Below are positions 16,470-25,666 of a stretch of DNA of 64,000 nucleotides, piece by piece. A model generated the notes under the pieces. The model did not search any database. It was given only the letters and a program-made list of their open reading frames with translations, and was not told where the DNA came from. How positions within the stretch are numbered: position 1 is the stretch's first letter; each line of letters starts with the position of its first letter. The DNA lies in NCBI GenBank assembly GCA_934438135.1, contig CAKSBP010000012.1:11183-75182 (forward strand). The letters run 5' to 3'. The stretch comes from an uncultured Clostridium sp. Lineage in GTDB: Bacteria > Bacillota > Clostridia > Lachnospirales > Lachnospiraceae. The position numbers and the translations under genes were made by a program.

Positions 16470-17375
16470 TCATATATATGCGGACTTTTCCTTATAAAAT
16501 GCTATAAATTTTTCCATGGAACCAGAAATATAAGAACTGGAGGAATAGGCAAATCCAACTTCACGCTTTGGAATGGAGGCTGGGAGAGGGATTTCCATTA
16601 GTTGGCCGCTGTCTAATTCCTTTTGGACAAATTCCTTGATTACGCATGCAGCACCGATGCCGATTTTAGCAAATTCAATTAGAAGATCCATATTGCTGAC
16701 TTCCAGTACCTGATTTGTATGGATGTTATGAGCTTTGAAAAAACTTTCTATATAGCGGCGTGTAATATTTTCTTCATTTAAGAGCATTAGGTTCCCTTTC
16801 TGGAAAATATTAATATCTTCTGTGTCAGAACGCAGTTTCAGATTTTCCAGATAGGTACTGGTTGCCACAAAGGTATCCTGAATCGAAGTCAGTGGAAAGA
16901 AATTCAGGTGTCTGCAATGCTCTGGACGTCCGATTAATCCAATGTCAATTTTATCTTTTAGGAGCAGTTCCATGGTGTCAAAGGTGGATTGGCACTGAAT
17001 TGTGATTTTAATATGTGGATAACGTTCTACAAATTCCTTTAGGTAAGAAAGAAGCAGATATTTGCACAAAGTAGTGCTGACGCCAATCCGCAGATGTCCG
17101 ATTCCAAGTTTGCGTATTCGTTTTAAATCTTCCTCGCCTTTTTCAAGTGCTTCAAATGCAAGAGCCGTCTGATTATAAATCAGTTTTCCCTCATCCGTCA
17201 GGGTTACTCCTCTGGAGTTTCGATGAAATAAGGTGACAGACAGGCTTTCTTCTAATTTTTTAATCGCTTTGGAAATTGCCGGTTGGCTGATGTAAAGTTC
17301 ATTTGCTGCTTTGGAAATATTTCCATGTCTGGCGACGGTGTAAAAAATATGATAAAGAGAGAGAGTATTTTCCAT
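16470..17375 (-). CDS. LysR family transcriptional regulator, divergent from leuCD
   Basis: A 301-residue LysR regulator: N-terminal helix-turn-helix (GNISKAANELYISQPAISKAI, about residues 18-37) and a C-terminal periplasmic-binding-like effector domain. The ATG at 17375 is used, since GAAAGGT lies 11 bases upstream on the minus strand; a GTG at 17396 lacks a site. It is transcribed away from leuC with 180 bases between starts, the usual arrangement for a LysR protein that controls its divergent neighbour. A leucine-pathway intermediate as effector is an inference from context. Confidence 0.9.
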   Translation of the reverse strand: MENTLSLYHIFYTVARHGNISKAANELYISQPAISKAIKKLEESLSVTLFHRNSRGVTLTDEGKLIYNQTALAFEALEKGEEDLKRIRKLGIGHLRIGVSTTLCKYLLLSYLKEFVERYPHIKITIQCQSTFDTMELLLKDKIDIGLIGRPEHCRHLNFFPLTSIQDTFVATSTYLENLKLRSDTEDINIFQKGNLMLLNEENITRRYIESFFKAHNIHTNQVLEVSNMDLLIEFAKIGIGAACVIKEFVQKELDSGQLMEIPLPASIPKREVGFAYSSSSYISGSMEKFIAFYKEKSAYI

Positions 17376-17399
17376 GTTCTGTATCAGACCTTTCACAAT

Positions 17400-17414
17400 A
17401 TAACTAATGGTTAT
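17400..17414 (+). promoter_or_regulatory. LysR-type operator between the regulator and leuCD
   Basis: ATAACTAATGGTTAT is a perfect palindrome with 5-base arms (ATAAC / GTTAT) and contains the T-N11-A LysR signature (17401 and 17413). It lies just upstream of the LysR start and about 65 bases before the leuCD -35 box, the usual place for a recognition site. Confidence 0.55.
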
Positions 17415-17478
17415 AGTAAATATAGTTAATATGTATTTTATTTATATCAAAGCTTATGTTACAATAACAACATAGAAA

Positions 17479-17507
17479 TTGCAAGTTGTGAGAAAACGTG
17501 ATAAAAT
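17479..17507 (+). promoter_or_regulatory. Promoter of leuCD
   Basis: TTGCAA (17479-17484), a 17-base spacer and TAAAAT (17502-17507) form a plausible sigma-A promoter 48 bases before the leuC start. Confidence 0.5.
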
Positions 17508-17554
17508 TTCCAGGAGCCATAACTGCAAGAGAAAATCTTAAGGAGGAATAAATT

Positions 17555-18820
17555 ATGGGAATGACAATGACGCAGAAAATCTTAGCTGCACATGCTGGAT
17601 TAGATAAGGTTACAGCTGGACAGCTGATTGAGGCAGACTTGGATTTAGTGTTAGCAAATGATATTACTGGACCAGTGGCAATTCATGAGGTGCAGAAATT
17701 AAATAAAAAGACAGTTTTTGATAAAAGCAAAATTGCTTTAGTACCAGACCACTTTACACCAAATAAAGACATTAAGTCCGCAGAACATTGTAAATGTGTA
17801 CGTCAGTATACAAAAGAACAGGGAATTGAGAATTACTTTGAAGTAGGAGAAATGGGTATTGAGCATGCACTGCTTCCGGAAAAAGGATTGATAGTTGCTG
17901 GAGAAACATGTATCGGTGCAGACTCCCATACATGTACATATGGTGCACTTGGAGCATTTTCAACAGGTGTTGGAAGTACTGATATGGGTGCTGGAATGAT
18001 TACAGGGAAAGCATGGTTCAAAGTACCATCCGCTATTAAATTTGTTTTAACTGGAAAACCCAAAAAATGGGTAAGCGGTAAAGACATTATCTTACATATC
18101 ATCGGAATGATAGGTGTAGACGGTGCACTTTATAAATCCATGGAATTTGTAGGAGATGGTATTGCTAATCTTTCCATGGATGACCGTTTTACCATTGCAA
18201 ATATGGCAATCGAAGCTGGTGCAAAGAACGGAATTTTTCCAGTAGATGAAAAAACTATCGCATACATGAAAGAACATTCTAAGAAAGAATATACAGCATA
18301 TACAGCAGATGAAGATGCAGAATATGATGAAACATACACTATTGACTTATCTACATTAGAGTCAACGGTTGCATTTCCACATCTTCCAGAGAATACAAAG
18401 ACTGTCAAAGAATCTGGTGAAGTAAAGATTGACCAGGTTGTTATTGGTTCCTGTACAAATGGACGTCTGGATGATTTAAGAGTCGCTGCGAAAATTTTAG
18501 AAGGAAGACATGTGGCAGAAGGAATCCGTGTTATTGTATTCCCTGCGACACAGAAGATTTACTTACAGGCAATTGAAGAAGGATTAATTCAGACATTTAT
18601 TAAGGCTGGTGCAGTTGTCAGCACTCCAACCTGCGGACCTTGCTTAGGCGGACATATGGGCGTTTTAGCAGCAGGCGAAAGAGCCGTTTCTACTACAAAC
18701 AGAAACTTTGTAGGCCGCATGGGTCATGTGGAATCAGAAGTTTATCTTGCAAGCCCTGCTGTTGCAGCAGCAAGTGCAGTAACTGGTAAAATCTCTGAAC
18801 CATCAGAATTAGGATTATAG
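17555..18820 (+). CDS. leuC: 3-isopropylmalate dehydratase, large subunit
   Basis: LeuC is the iron-sulfur subunit of isopropylmalate isomerase, which converts 2- to 3-isopropylmalate in leucine synthesis. The 421 residues fit the shorter archaeal/clostridial HacA-LeuC type. Cluster cysteines are present in GADSHTCTYGALG, VIGSCTNGRLDDL and TPTCGPCLGGHMG. TAAGGAGG precedes the ATG. The small subunit leuD follows 12 bases later. leuA and leuB are not in this window. Confidence 0.92.
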   Translation: MGMTMTQKILAAHAGLDKVTAGQLIEADLDLVLANDITGPVAIHEVQKLNKKTVFDKSKIALVPDHFTPNKDIKSAEHCKCVRQYTKEQGIENYFEVGEMGIEHALLPEKGLIVAGETCIGADSHTCTYGALGAFSTGVGSTDMGAGMITGKAWFKVPSAIKFVLTGKPKKWVSGKDIILHIIGMIGVDGALYKSMEFVGDGIANLSMDDRFTIANMAIEAGAKNGIFPVDEKTIAYMKEHSKKEYTAYTADEDAEYDETYTIDLSTLESTVAFPHLPENTKTVKESGEVKIDQVVIGSCTNGRLDDLRVAAKILEGRHVAEGIRVIVFPATQKIYLQAIEEGLIQTFIKAGAVVSTPTCGPCLGGHMGVLAAGERAVSTTNRNFVGRMGHVESEVYLASPAVAAASAVTGKISEPSELGL

Positions 18821-18832
18821 GAGGAAGCAGGC

Positions 18833-19318
18833 ATGAAAGCAAACGGAACAGTTTTTAAATATGGTGATAATGTAGATACAGATGTAATTATTCCGGCAAG
18901 ATACTTAAATTCTTCAGATGGATTTGAACTGGCAAAACACTGCATGGAAGATATTGATGCAGATTTTGCTAAGAAAGTAAAGAAAGGCGATATTATTGTT
19001 GCAGATAAAAACTTTGGATGTGGTTCTTCCAGAGAACATGCACCGCTTTCTATTAAGTGTGCAGGTGTAAGCTGTGTTATTGCAGAAACATTTGCAAGAA
19101 TTTTTTATAGAAATGCAATTAACATTGGACTTCCAATCATTGAATGTCCGGAAGCAGCAAAAAATATTGAAGCTGGAGACGATGTAGAAGTCGATTTCGA
19201 TTCCGGTATGATTTATAATAAAACAAAAGGAACCAAATTCCAGGGGCAGGCATTTCCAGAATTTATGCAGAAAATCATTACTTCCGGCGGTCTAATGAAT
19301 TATATTAATGAGAAATAA
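18833..19318 (+). CDS. leuD: 3-isopropylmalate dehydratase, small subunit
   Basis: Swivelling domain subunit of 161 residues that completes the LeuCD active site. It has the substrate loop GCGSSREHAP (about residues 62-71) and the start KYGDNVDTDVIIPARYL typical of the family. AGGAGG lies 10 bases upstream, and the pair is co-transcribed with leuC. A strong hairpin terminator follows. Confidence 0.93.
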   Translation: MKANGTVFKYGDNVDTDVIIPARYLNSSDGFELAKHCMEDIDADFAKKVKKGDIIVADKNFGCGSSREHAPLSIKCAGVSCVIAETFARIFYRNAINIGLPIIECPEAAKNIEAGDDVEVDFDSGMIYNKTKGTKFQGQAFPEFMQKIITSGGLMNYINEK

Positions 19319-19380
19319 ATAGAGCAAAAAAGAAAGACGGTATAATCTTTTTAAATAATAGAAATTGTTTTAAGAAAAGT

Positions 19381-19440
19381 TCACTTTTGAATGACAAGAG
19401 AAAGTTACTCTGTCTATTCAAAGTGGGCTTTTTATTTTTT
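19381..19440 (+). terminator. Intrinsic terminator of leuCD
   Basis: CACTTTTGAAT (19382-19392) pairs with ATTCAAAGTG (19416-19425) with one bulge, and a T-rich tract (TTTTTATTTTTT) follows from 19429. Confidence 0.85.
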
Positions 19441-19593
19441 ATATAGCGAAGGGGATGCTTTCAGCATGATTGTGATTATATTGGGAAAGTATCGGAAGGA
19501 AGGTTCACCGGCAGGTAGACATATGAATATGAAGTTGCCCATGGATAAACAGTCCAGTTAGTGCTATAATACCCAATATAAAGGGGTGATGTT

Positions 19594-20073
19594 ATGACTG
19601 AGCAGGAAGAGCTCTTTATTCGAAATGAGCTGCGTGAACTTTTAAAAGACCCGAAATTCAGACAGATGGATGCTTTTATCCAGCATGGTAATGTAACTTG
19701 TTTAAAACACTGTATTTCTGTGGCATACTTAAGTTATGCGTATTGTATCCGGTATCATGTGAAAGCAGATATGAAAAGCCTAATCCGTGGTGCTATGCTT
19801 CATGATTACTTTTTGTATGACTGGCATATAAAAAATAAAAAAAGAAAATTACATGGCTTTTATCATCCGATTCAGGCACTTGAAAATGCAGACCGTGATT
19901 TTAAGCTGACGAACATAGAAAAAGATATTATTGTAAATCATATGTGGCCGCTGACGTTTCTGCATCGGCCGCATTACCGGGAAAGCCGGATTATCTGTCT
20001 AACGGATAAGATGTGTAGTTTTTCGGAGACATTTGGAATGAGCATCTGGCAGTATAACCTGGCAGAAGTATAA
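19594..20073 (+). CDS. HD-domain phosphohydrolase
   Basis: The 159 residues carry a compact HD domain: HGNVTCLKHCISVAYLSY supplies the first His, GAMLHDYFLYDW the His-Asp pair, and KDIIVNHMWP a later His. Such proteins are metal-dependent phosphohydrolases, but the substrate is not predictable. GGGGTG precedes the ATG. It is followed 16 bases later by a second, unrelated HD protein of the YfbR type, and the two are likely co-transcribed. Confidence 0.85.
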   Translation: MTEQEELFIRNELRELLKDPKFRQMDAFIQHGNVTCLKHCISVAYLSYAYCIRYHVKADMKSLIRGAMLHDYFLYDWHIKNKKRKLHGFYHPIQALENADRDFKLTNIEKDIIVNHMWPLTFLHRPHYRESRIICLTDKMCSFSETFGMSIWQYNLAEV

Positions 20074-20089
20074 AATTAGGAGGTGTACA

Positions 20090-20692
20090 ATGGAACGAAT
20101 CGAACAGCAGATAAATTTTATCAAAGAAGTAGATAAATTGAAGAAAATCGGAAGACAGACTTATTTAAGTGATGCAAGCCGTAAAGAAAATGATGCAGAG
20201 CATTCTTGGCATTTGGCATTGATGGCAATGCTTCTAAATGAATATGCGGCAGAAAAGGTAGATGTACTCAGGGTAATGAGTATGGTGCTGATTCATGATA
20301 TTATTGAAATTGATGCAGGGGATACGTATGCCTATGATGAAGCTGGAAATCAGACTAAGCGGGAGCGAGAGGTGAAGGCAGCCGATCGTATTTTTAATCT
20401 TCTTCCGAAGGATCAGGCAGTCTATATGCGTGAACTATGGGAAGAATTTGAGCGATCGGATACACCAGAAGCAAAATTTGCACTGGCATTAGACAAGATT
20501 CAACCAACCATGTTAAATGATGCATCTGGAGGTCGTTCCTGGAAGGAACATGGAATCGGTATTTCCCAGGTTATTAACCGGAATAAGAAAACACCAGAAG
20601 GTTCCAAAGAATTATGGGAATATGCACTGAAGCATTTTCTGGAACCAAATGTGGCAAATGGAAATCTAAAAGAAGACAGAAAGGAAAGATAG
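20090..20692 (+). CDS. HD-domain protein, YfbR/HDDC2-type 5'-nucleotidase
   Basis: A 200-residue protein of the HD_3 family. The metal site is visible as ENDAEHSWHLALMA, then MVLIHDIIEIDAGDTYAYD, with a later ALDKIQPTMLND. Characterised relatives (E. coli YfbR, human HDDC2) dephosphorylate deoxynucleoside 5'-monophosphates. AGGAGGTG precedes the ATG. Its stop lies 5 bases before the TTG start of the aminopeptidase-like gene, so the three genes look like one operon. Confidence 0.88.
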   Translation: MERIEQQINFIKEVDKLKKIGRQTYLSDASRKENDAEHSWHLALMAMLLNEYAAEKVDVLRVMSMVLIHDIIEIDAGDTYAYDEAGNQTKREREVKAADRIFNLLPKDQAVYMRELWEEFERSDTPEAKFALALDKIQPTMLNDASGGRSWKEHGIGISQVINRNKKTPEGSKELWEYALKHFLEPNVANGNLKEDRKER

Positions 20693-20697
20693 GTAAA

Positions 20698-22806
20698 TTG
20701 CAGTATTTAGAGAAAATCAGAGAAGAAAACGAATCGGTAAAAGAACGTTATGAACTTGCTATGGAGCGTGTAGAAACATTGTTTGATGAAAGTGATTCTT
20801 CCTGGCTTAAGAAAAAAGAAAACTATAATTATTTTCTGTACTTTGTACATGTACAGAATTTTTTAAAAAGTATAAAAACAGCATATGAATTAGTAGAAAG
20901 CGGAGAAATCAAAAACTATTCAATTGAAGCCCTGAAGCAGTTAAATCATGGTCTTTATGGTTGGATAACAGGAGAAGAAATCGAAGGACTGTCTTATGAA
21001 AACAGTTTTACGAATCCTGCCTATGCAGTAAAAATGCTTGGAAAGAAAGATGGAAAGCTTCTATCCTTTCTATTTACAGAGCTGACAGGGCTGATTTCCT
21101 ATGCATTTACCCAGAAGCTGTTTGATATTACCATTGGTGTGGAATTGTTTTTGGAGATTTTTGGATATTATAACGATTATGATGAAAATAGTTATAAAGA
21201 AGCAAAATCAGCCGTTTATTATTATATCAGTGATTACAGCGACGTGCGGATGGAATGGAGAACAAGGGAAATCCTTGATCCATCTATTAGTTTTGCTTCT
21301 CAGCTGATAGAAGAATCCGATTTAAGTGATTTACGTTATCTGTATTTGTTTGGTGAGTATATTGGTGAAAATGAAATCGGTATTGCCCGCTATTTAAATA
21401 CATTAAGTGAGGAAGAAATTACAAAGATTGCCAGTACTTATACAGAAGGATATCGTCTTGGATTTATTCAGAATAAGGTAGACTTATCTAAAAAATCAGT
21501 AGTTAACATCCGTTATAATTTAGGTTTTGAGCGGGTTGTAAAAAAGGCTATGGAACAGTTTGAAAAAATGGGTCTGAAGGCGACAATTTATGGTGCAGCA
21601 AAAAGCAGTATTCATAAGAGAAGAAATTTAAAAATTGGTTATACATCCGTGTTTCCTGTAAAACAGTTTGATTATGATCACCGTTTTGATGATGGACTGT
21701 ATCTTGACAAGGGATTTGTAGAGCGGAAGCTGGCAACGCTTCATCAGGCATATGAAAAATATGCAGATTTGGCGAAACAGTATGCCGGTCCTGCTGTAAT
21801 TGAGATTTTTGGTGAAAAACCATTTGAACCACTTGCGAAGGAAGAATGTGTCACATTATCAGAAAAGCAGCAGAAGCTAACGGTATATTATGCCAGAGAG
21901 TCTGCTAAGATAACAAATCAGTATTTAAAGAGTGATGAAATTAGTTTTACGATTATAGCATTTCCAATTCCGGAAATTGGATCACAGTTTGATGAGATTT
22001 TCAAAGAGACGGTAAAAGTGAATACGCTGGATATGAATGTTTATCGTAAAATTCATCAAAGTCTGATTGACTGCCTGGATCAGGGAGATTATGTTCATGT
22101 TCTTGGAAGCGGCGAAAATAAAACGGATATTAAAGTAAATCTAATTGACCTGAAAAATCCAGAGAAAGAGACGATTTTTGAAAACTGCCTGGCAGATGTA
22201 AATATTCCAGTTGGAGAGGTATTTACGTCTCCACGTTTAACAGGAACAAACGGTGTTCTTCATGTTACCCGCGTATTTTTAAATGAGTTGGAATATAAAA
22301 ATCTTTCCCTGACATTTAAGGACGGAATGGTAACAGAATACAGCTGTTCCAACTTTGAAGATACTGAAAAAAATCAGAAATTTGTAAAAGAAAATTTATT
22401 ATGCCAGCATGATACACTCCCAATCGGAGAGTTTGCTATTGGAACCAATACGACTGCTTATAAAATGGCACGTACCTTTGATATTCAGGCGAAGATGCCG
22501 ATTCTGATTGCAGAAAAGACAGGACCTCATTTTGCAGTGGGTGATACCTGTTATTCCATGAGCGAGGACCATAAGGTTTATAATCCAGATGGCAAGGAGA
22601 TTGTTGCCAGGGAAAATGAATGCTCCGTATTAAGAAAAACAGATATTGATAAGGCGTATTTTAACTGTCATACAGATATTACAATTCCATATGATGAATT
22701 GAAAGAAATTTCGGTTGTGAAAAAGGATGGAACCAGTGTTGCGATTATTCGCGACGGAAAGTTTGTACTAGAAGGTACAGAATGGCTGAATGGAGCATTG
22801 GAATAG
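20698..22806 (+). CDS. M29-type aminopeptidase with long N-terminal extension
   Basis: A 702-residue protein. The C-terminal half carries the metal site of family M29 aminopeptidases (AmpS/PepS): Glu507 in NIPVGEVFTSP, Glu578 in IGEFAIGTN, His611 in GPHFAVGDTCY, and His658 with Asp660 in HTDIT. These match the two-metal ligands known for the family, so it is probably an active metallo-aminopeptidase. The first 300 or so residues are acidic, helical and not part of M29 proteins I know (about 410 residues); they may recruit substrate or a partner. The TTG start at 20698 is chosen because AGGAAAG is 9 bases upstream and earlier starts would overlap the previous gene. Confidence 0.75.
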   Translation: MQYLEKIREENESVKERYELAMERVETLFDESDSSWLKKKENYNYFLYFVHVQNFLKSIKTAYELVESGEIKNYSIEALKQLNHGLYGWITGEEIEGLSYENSFTNPAYAVKMLGKKDGKLLSFLFTELTGLISYAFTQKLFDITIGVELFLEIFGYYNDYDENSYKEAKSAVYYYISDYSDVRMEWRTREILDPSISFASQLIEESDLSDLRYLYLFGEYIGENEIGIARYLNTLSEEEITKIASTYTEGYRLGFIQNKVDLSKKSVVNIRYNLGFERVVKKAMEQFEKMGLKATIYGAAKSSIHKRRNLKIGYTSVFPVKQFDYDHRFDDGLYLDKGFVERKLATLHQAYEKYADLAKQYAGPAVIEIFGEKPFEPLAKEECVTLSEKQQKLTVYYARESAKITNQYLKSDEISFTIIAFPIPEIGSQFDEIFKETVKVNTLDMNVYRKIHQSLIDCLDQGDYVHVLGSGENKTDIKVNLIDLKNPEKETIFENCLADVNIPVGEVFTSPRLTGTNGVLHVTRVFLNELEYKNLSLTFKDGMVTEYSCSNFEDTEKNQKFVKENLLCQHDTLPIGEFAIGTNTTAYKMARTFDIQAKMPILIAEKTGPHFAVGDTCYSMSEDHKVYNPDGKEIVARENECSVLRKTDIDKAYFNCHTDITIPYDELKEISVVKKDGTSVAIIRDGKFVLEGTEWLNGALE

Positions 22807-22836
22807 ACACCACCAATACGCAGAGGATTACAATAG

Positions 22837-25512
22837 ATGATGAAAAAAATAGTAATTGGAATATTAGCGCATGTCGATGCTGGAAAGACAACTTTGTCCG
22901 AAAGCATGCTTTATCTGAGCGGGAAAATCCGAAAGCTTGGCCGGGTAGACAACAAAGATGCGTATTTAGATACTTATGAATTAGAGCGTAAGCGAGGCAT
23001 TACCATATTTTCGAAACAGGCGGAGTTAGAACTTGGTGATACATCTGTTACATTGCTTGATACGCCGGGGCATGTGGATTTTTCAGCAGAGATGGAGCGA
23101 ACACTTCAGGTGTTAGATTATGCGGTTCTGGTAATCAGTGGTGCCGATGGTGTTCAGGGACACACGAAGACATTGTGGCGTCTTCTTTCTATTTATAAGG
23201 TACCGGTTTTTCTATTTATTAATAAAATGGATCAAAACGGAACGGATAAAGAGTCACTGTTACAGGAGTTAAAAGAGCAGCTGGATGATGGATGCATTGA
23301 TTTTACGCAAGATGAGGGCGAAAGTTTTTACGATGAACTTGCCATGTGCGACGAATCCTTGATGGAGGAATTTCTGGAATCAGGTAAGGTGGAGATGGAA
23401 CAAATGAAGCAGGCTGTTCAGAATCGAAAGGTTTTTCCATGCTTCTTTGGCTCTGCATTAAAGCTGACTGGTGTAGAAGAATTTCTTGAAGGGATTACAA
23501 AATACATCCGTTATCCTGTTTATCCAGTTGAGTTTGGAGCAAAAGTCTTTAAAATTGCCAGAGATAATCAAGGAAACCGTCTTACTTATATGAAAATTAC
23601 TGGTGGAAGCCTTGCGGTGCGGACGGCACTTAGCGGAACAATTCTGCATACAGGAGAAGAGTGGAATGAAAAAGTGAATCAAATCCGTATTTACTCTGGT
23701 GAAAAGTTTGATTCAGTGAATGAAATTCAGGCGGGAGCAGTCTGTGCAGTTACGGGGCTTACTAAGACAAGTCCAGGAGAAGGCCTTGGTGTGGAAAAAG
23801 CATCTGCTATGCCGATTCTGGAACCGGTTCTTTCCTATGAAATTCTTCTGCCAACTGGATGTGATCCGAAGATGATGCTTCCAAAACTGCACCAGCTAGA
23901 GGAAGAAGTTCCAGAACTTCATATTGTCTGGGATGAAGAACTTCAGGCAATTCAGGCACAGATTATGGGGGAAGTTCAGATTGAAATCCTAAAGAGTGTA
24001 ATTTCAGAACGCTTTGGCATCAAAGTAGAATTTGGTGTTGGAAAGATTGTATACAAAGAAACTATTGCAAATACCGTAGAAGGTATTGGACATTTTGAAC
24101 CACTCAGACATTATGCGGAAGTACATCTATTATTAGAGCCGGGAGAACGGGGAAGCGGACTTGTTTTTGCTGTGAACTGTAGTGAAGATGAGCTGGAGCG
24201 AAATTGGCAGCGTCTGATTTTAACCCATTTGGAAGAAAAGGAACATCGTGGTGTGCTTACAGGAGCAGCCATTACGGATATGAAAATCACTCTTACAGCA
24301 GGACGTGCTCATAAAAAGCATACAGAAGGAGGAGATTTCCGTGAAGCCACATATCGTGCAGTCCGTCAGGGATTAAGACAGGCGGAATCCGTCCTTTTAG
24401 AGCCATATTATGCATTTACCCTGGAAGTGCCGGAAAAAATGGTAGGACGTGCCATGACGGATGTGGAAAAGATGCAGGGAACCTGTGAAATTTCTGAGGT
24501 AAAAGAAAATATGGCTGTTTTAACTGGAAGTGCACCGGTTGCTACAATGAAAAACTACAGCAATGAAGTAACTGCTTATACAAAAGGGCAGGGACGGATG
24601 TTTTTCAGCCTGAAGGGGTATGATGTGTGTCATAATACAGAAGAAATTATTAATGCAGCTGGATACGATCCAGAAGCAGACGTATTCAATCCAACTGGTT
24701 CTGTATTCTGTGCCCATGGTGCTGGGTTCTTAGTACCTTGGGACGAAGTAAAGAATTATATGCATGTAGAAAGCTGTCTACATGGGGGACAAAGAAGAGC
24801 CCCAGAGGAAAAGGCTGTGAAAATGGCTTCTTATGTAGAGGAAGAATGGATTGATACAGAAGAAATTGACCATATTCTTTCTAAAACATTTTATTCTAAT
24901 AGTGGAGCGAAAATATCATGGAGAAAAACGAGAGGTTCTCATAAAATGGATTCGACACCAACGGTAGTTTATCGGAAAAAGCCTGTGGAACCAGAGGAAG
25001 AGTATCTTTTAGTGGACGGTTATAACATTATTTTTGCATGGAATGACTTAAATGAATTGGCGGAAATCAATGTGGAAGCAGCCCGTGGAAAGCTTTTAGA
25101 TGTAATGTGTAATTATCAGGGAATCCGCAAGTGCAATGTGATTGTTGTATTCGATGCATACCGAGTGAAGGGGCATCCGACAGAAGTGTCTGATTACCGG
25201 AATATTCATGTGGTTTACACGCAGGAGGCAGAGACAGCAGATAATTATATTGAAAAGTTTGTGCAGAAACATTCTTCTAATTATAATGTAACTGTTGCAA
25301 CTTCAGATGGAGTGGAGCAGGTTATTATCCGTGGAGCCGGATGTGCTTTGTTATCTGCCAGAGAGCTGGAGGAAGAAGTAAAGAGGGTAAATAAAGAAGC
25401 ATGGGATTTTTTTGAGGCGAAGAAGGAGAAGCAGAAGAATGTGATTCTGGATTCTCTTTCGGATGAAATGAAGGAACATATGAAGAGTTTTTTACAAAGT
25501 GAAGAAAAATAA
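22837..25512 (+). CDS. TetM-like translational GTPase fused to a Rae1/YacP-type NYN nuclease
   Basis: The 891-residue protein begins with an EF-G-like G domain: AHVDAGKT (11-18), RGITIFS, DTPGH (75-79) and NKMD (129-132). Domains II-V follow the TetM/TetO ribosomal protection pattern up to about residue 670 (ending with GFLVPWDEVKNYMHVES). After a linker, residues 722-870 form a NYN domain like Bacillus Rae1/YacP, a nuclease that cuts mRNA in the ribosomal A site. The acidic site is intact: Asp727 and Asn730 in VDGYN, Asp773 in VFDAY, Asp802 in TADNY and Asp824 in TSDG. One protein may thus dock in the A site through its GTPase part and cleave message there. That mechanism is inferred; tetracycline resistance is not implied. 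Confidence 0.88.
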   Translation: MMKKIVIGILAHVDAGKTTLSESMLYLSGKIRKLGRVDNKDAYLDTYELERKRGITIFSKQAELELGDTSVTLLDTPGHVDFSAEMERTLQVLDYAVLVISGADGVQGHTKTLWRLLSIYKVPVFLFINKMDQNGTDKESLLQELKEQLDDGCIDFTQDEGESFYDELAMCDESLMEEFLESGKVEMEQMKQAVQNRKVFPCFFGSALKLTGVEEFLEGITKYIRYPVYPVEFGAKVFKIARDNQGNRLTYMKITGGSLAVRTALSGTILHTGEEWNEKVNQIRIYSGEKFDSVNEIQAGAVCAVTGLTKTSPGEGLGVEKASAMPILEPVLSYEILLPTGCDPKMMLPKLHQLEEEVPELHIVWDEELQAIQAQIMGEVQIEILKSVISERFGIKVEFGVGKIVYKETIANTVEGIGHFEPLRHYAEVHLLLEPGERGSGLVFAVNCSEDELERNWQRLILTHLEEKEHRGVLTGAAITDMKITLTAGRAHKKHTEGGDFREATYRAVRQGLRQAESVLLEPYYAFTLEVPEKMVGRAMTDVEKMQGTCEISEVKENMAVLTGSAPVATMKNYSNEVTAYTKGQGRMFFSLKGYDVCHNTEEIINAAGYDPEADVFNPTGSVFCAHGAGFLVPWDEVKNYMHVESCLHGGQRRAPEEKAVKMASYVEEEWIDTEEIDHILSKTFYSNSGAKISWRKTRGSHKMDSTPTVVYRKKPVEPEEEYLLVDGYNIIFAWNDLNELAEINVEAARGKLLDVMCNYQGIRKCNVIVVFDAYRVKGHPTEVSDYRNIHVVYTQEAETADNYIEKFVQKHSSNYNVTVATSDGVEQVIIRGAGCALLSARELEEEVKRVNKEAWDFFEAKKEKQKNVILDSLSDEMKEHMKSFLQSEEK

Positions 25513-25563
25513 ATCAAGGTTTATTTATAAGCATTCTGCCCTTTTTTTATAATTAATCCTAAA

Positions 25564-25591
25564 TTTACATTTTTCCATAGTATGCTATAAT
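25564..25591 (+). promoter_or_regulatory. Probable purE promoter
   Basis: TTTACA (25564-25569), 16 bases, then TATAAT (25586-25591), about 75 bases before the purE start. Confidence 0.55.
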
Positions 25592-25666
25592 GAAATCGAA
25601 TATGCAGGAGTTTTTAGTACATTTGGAAATTACACAAGGATTTGTGTAAGAAAGGAGCAAGAAAAA

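Noticed and set aside
22837..24800. Tetracycline resistance gene of the tet(M)/tet(W) group
   Set aside because: The GTPase part resembles TetM, but the protein is much longer with a nuclease domain, is embedded in a chromosomal context, and lacks mobile-element flanks or the tet leader peptide. Resistance is not supported.
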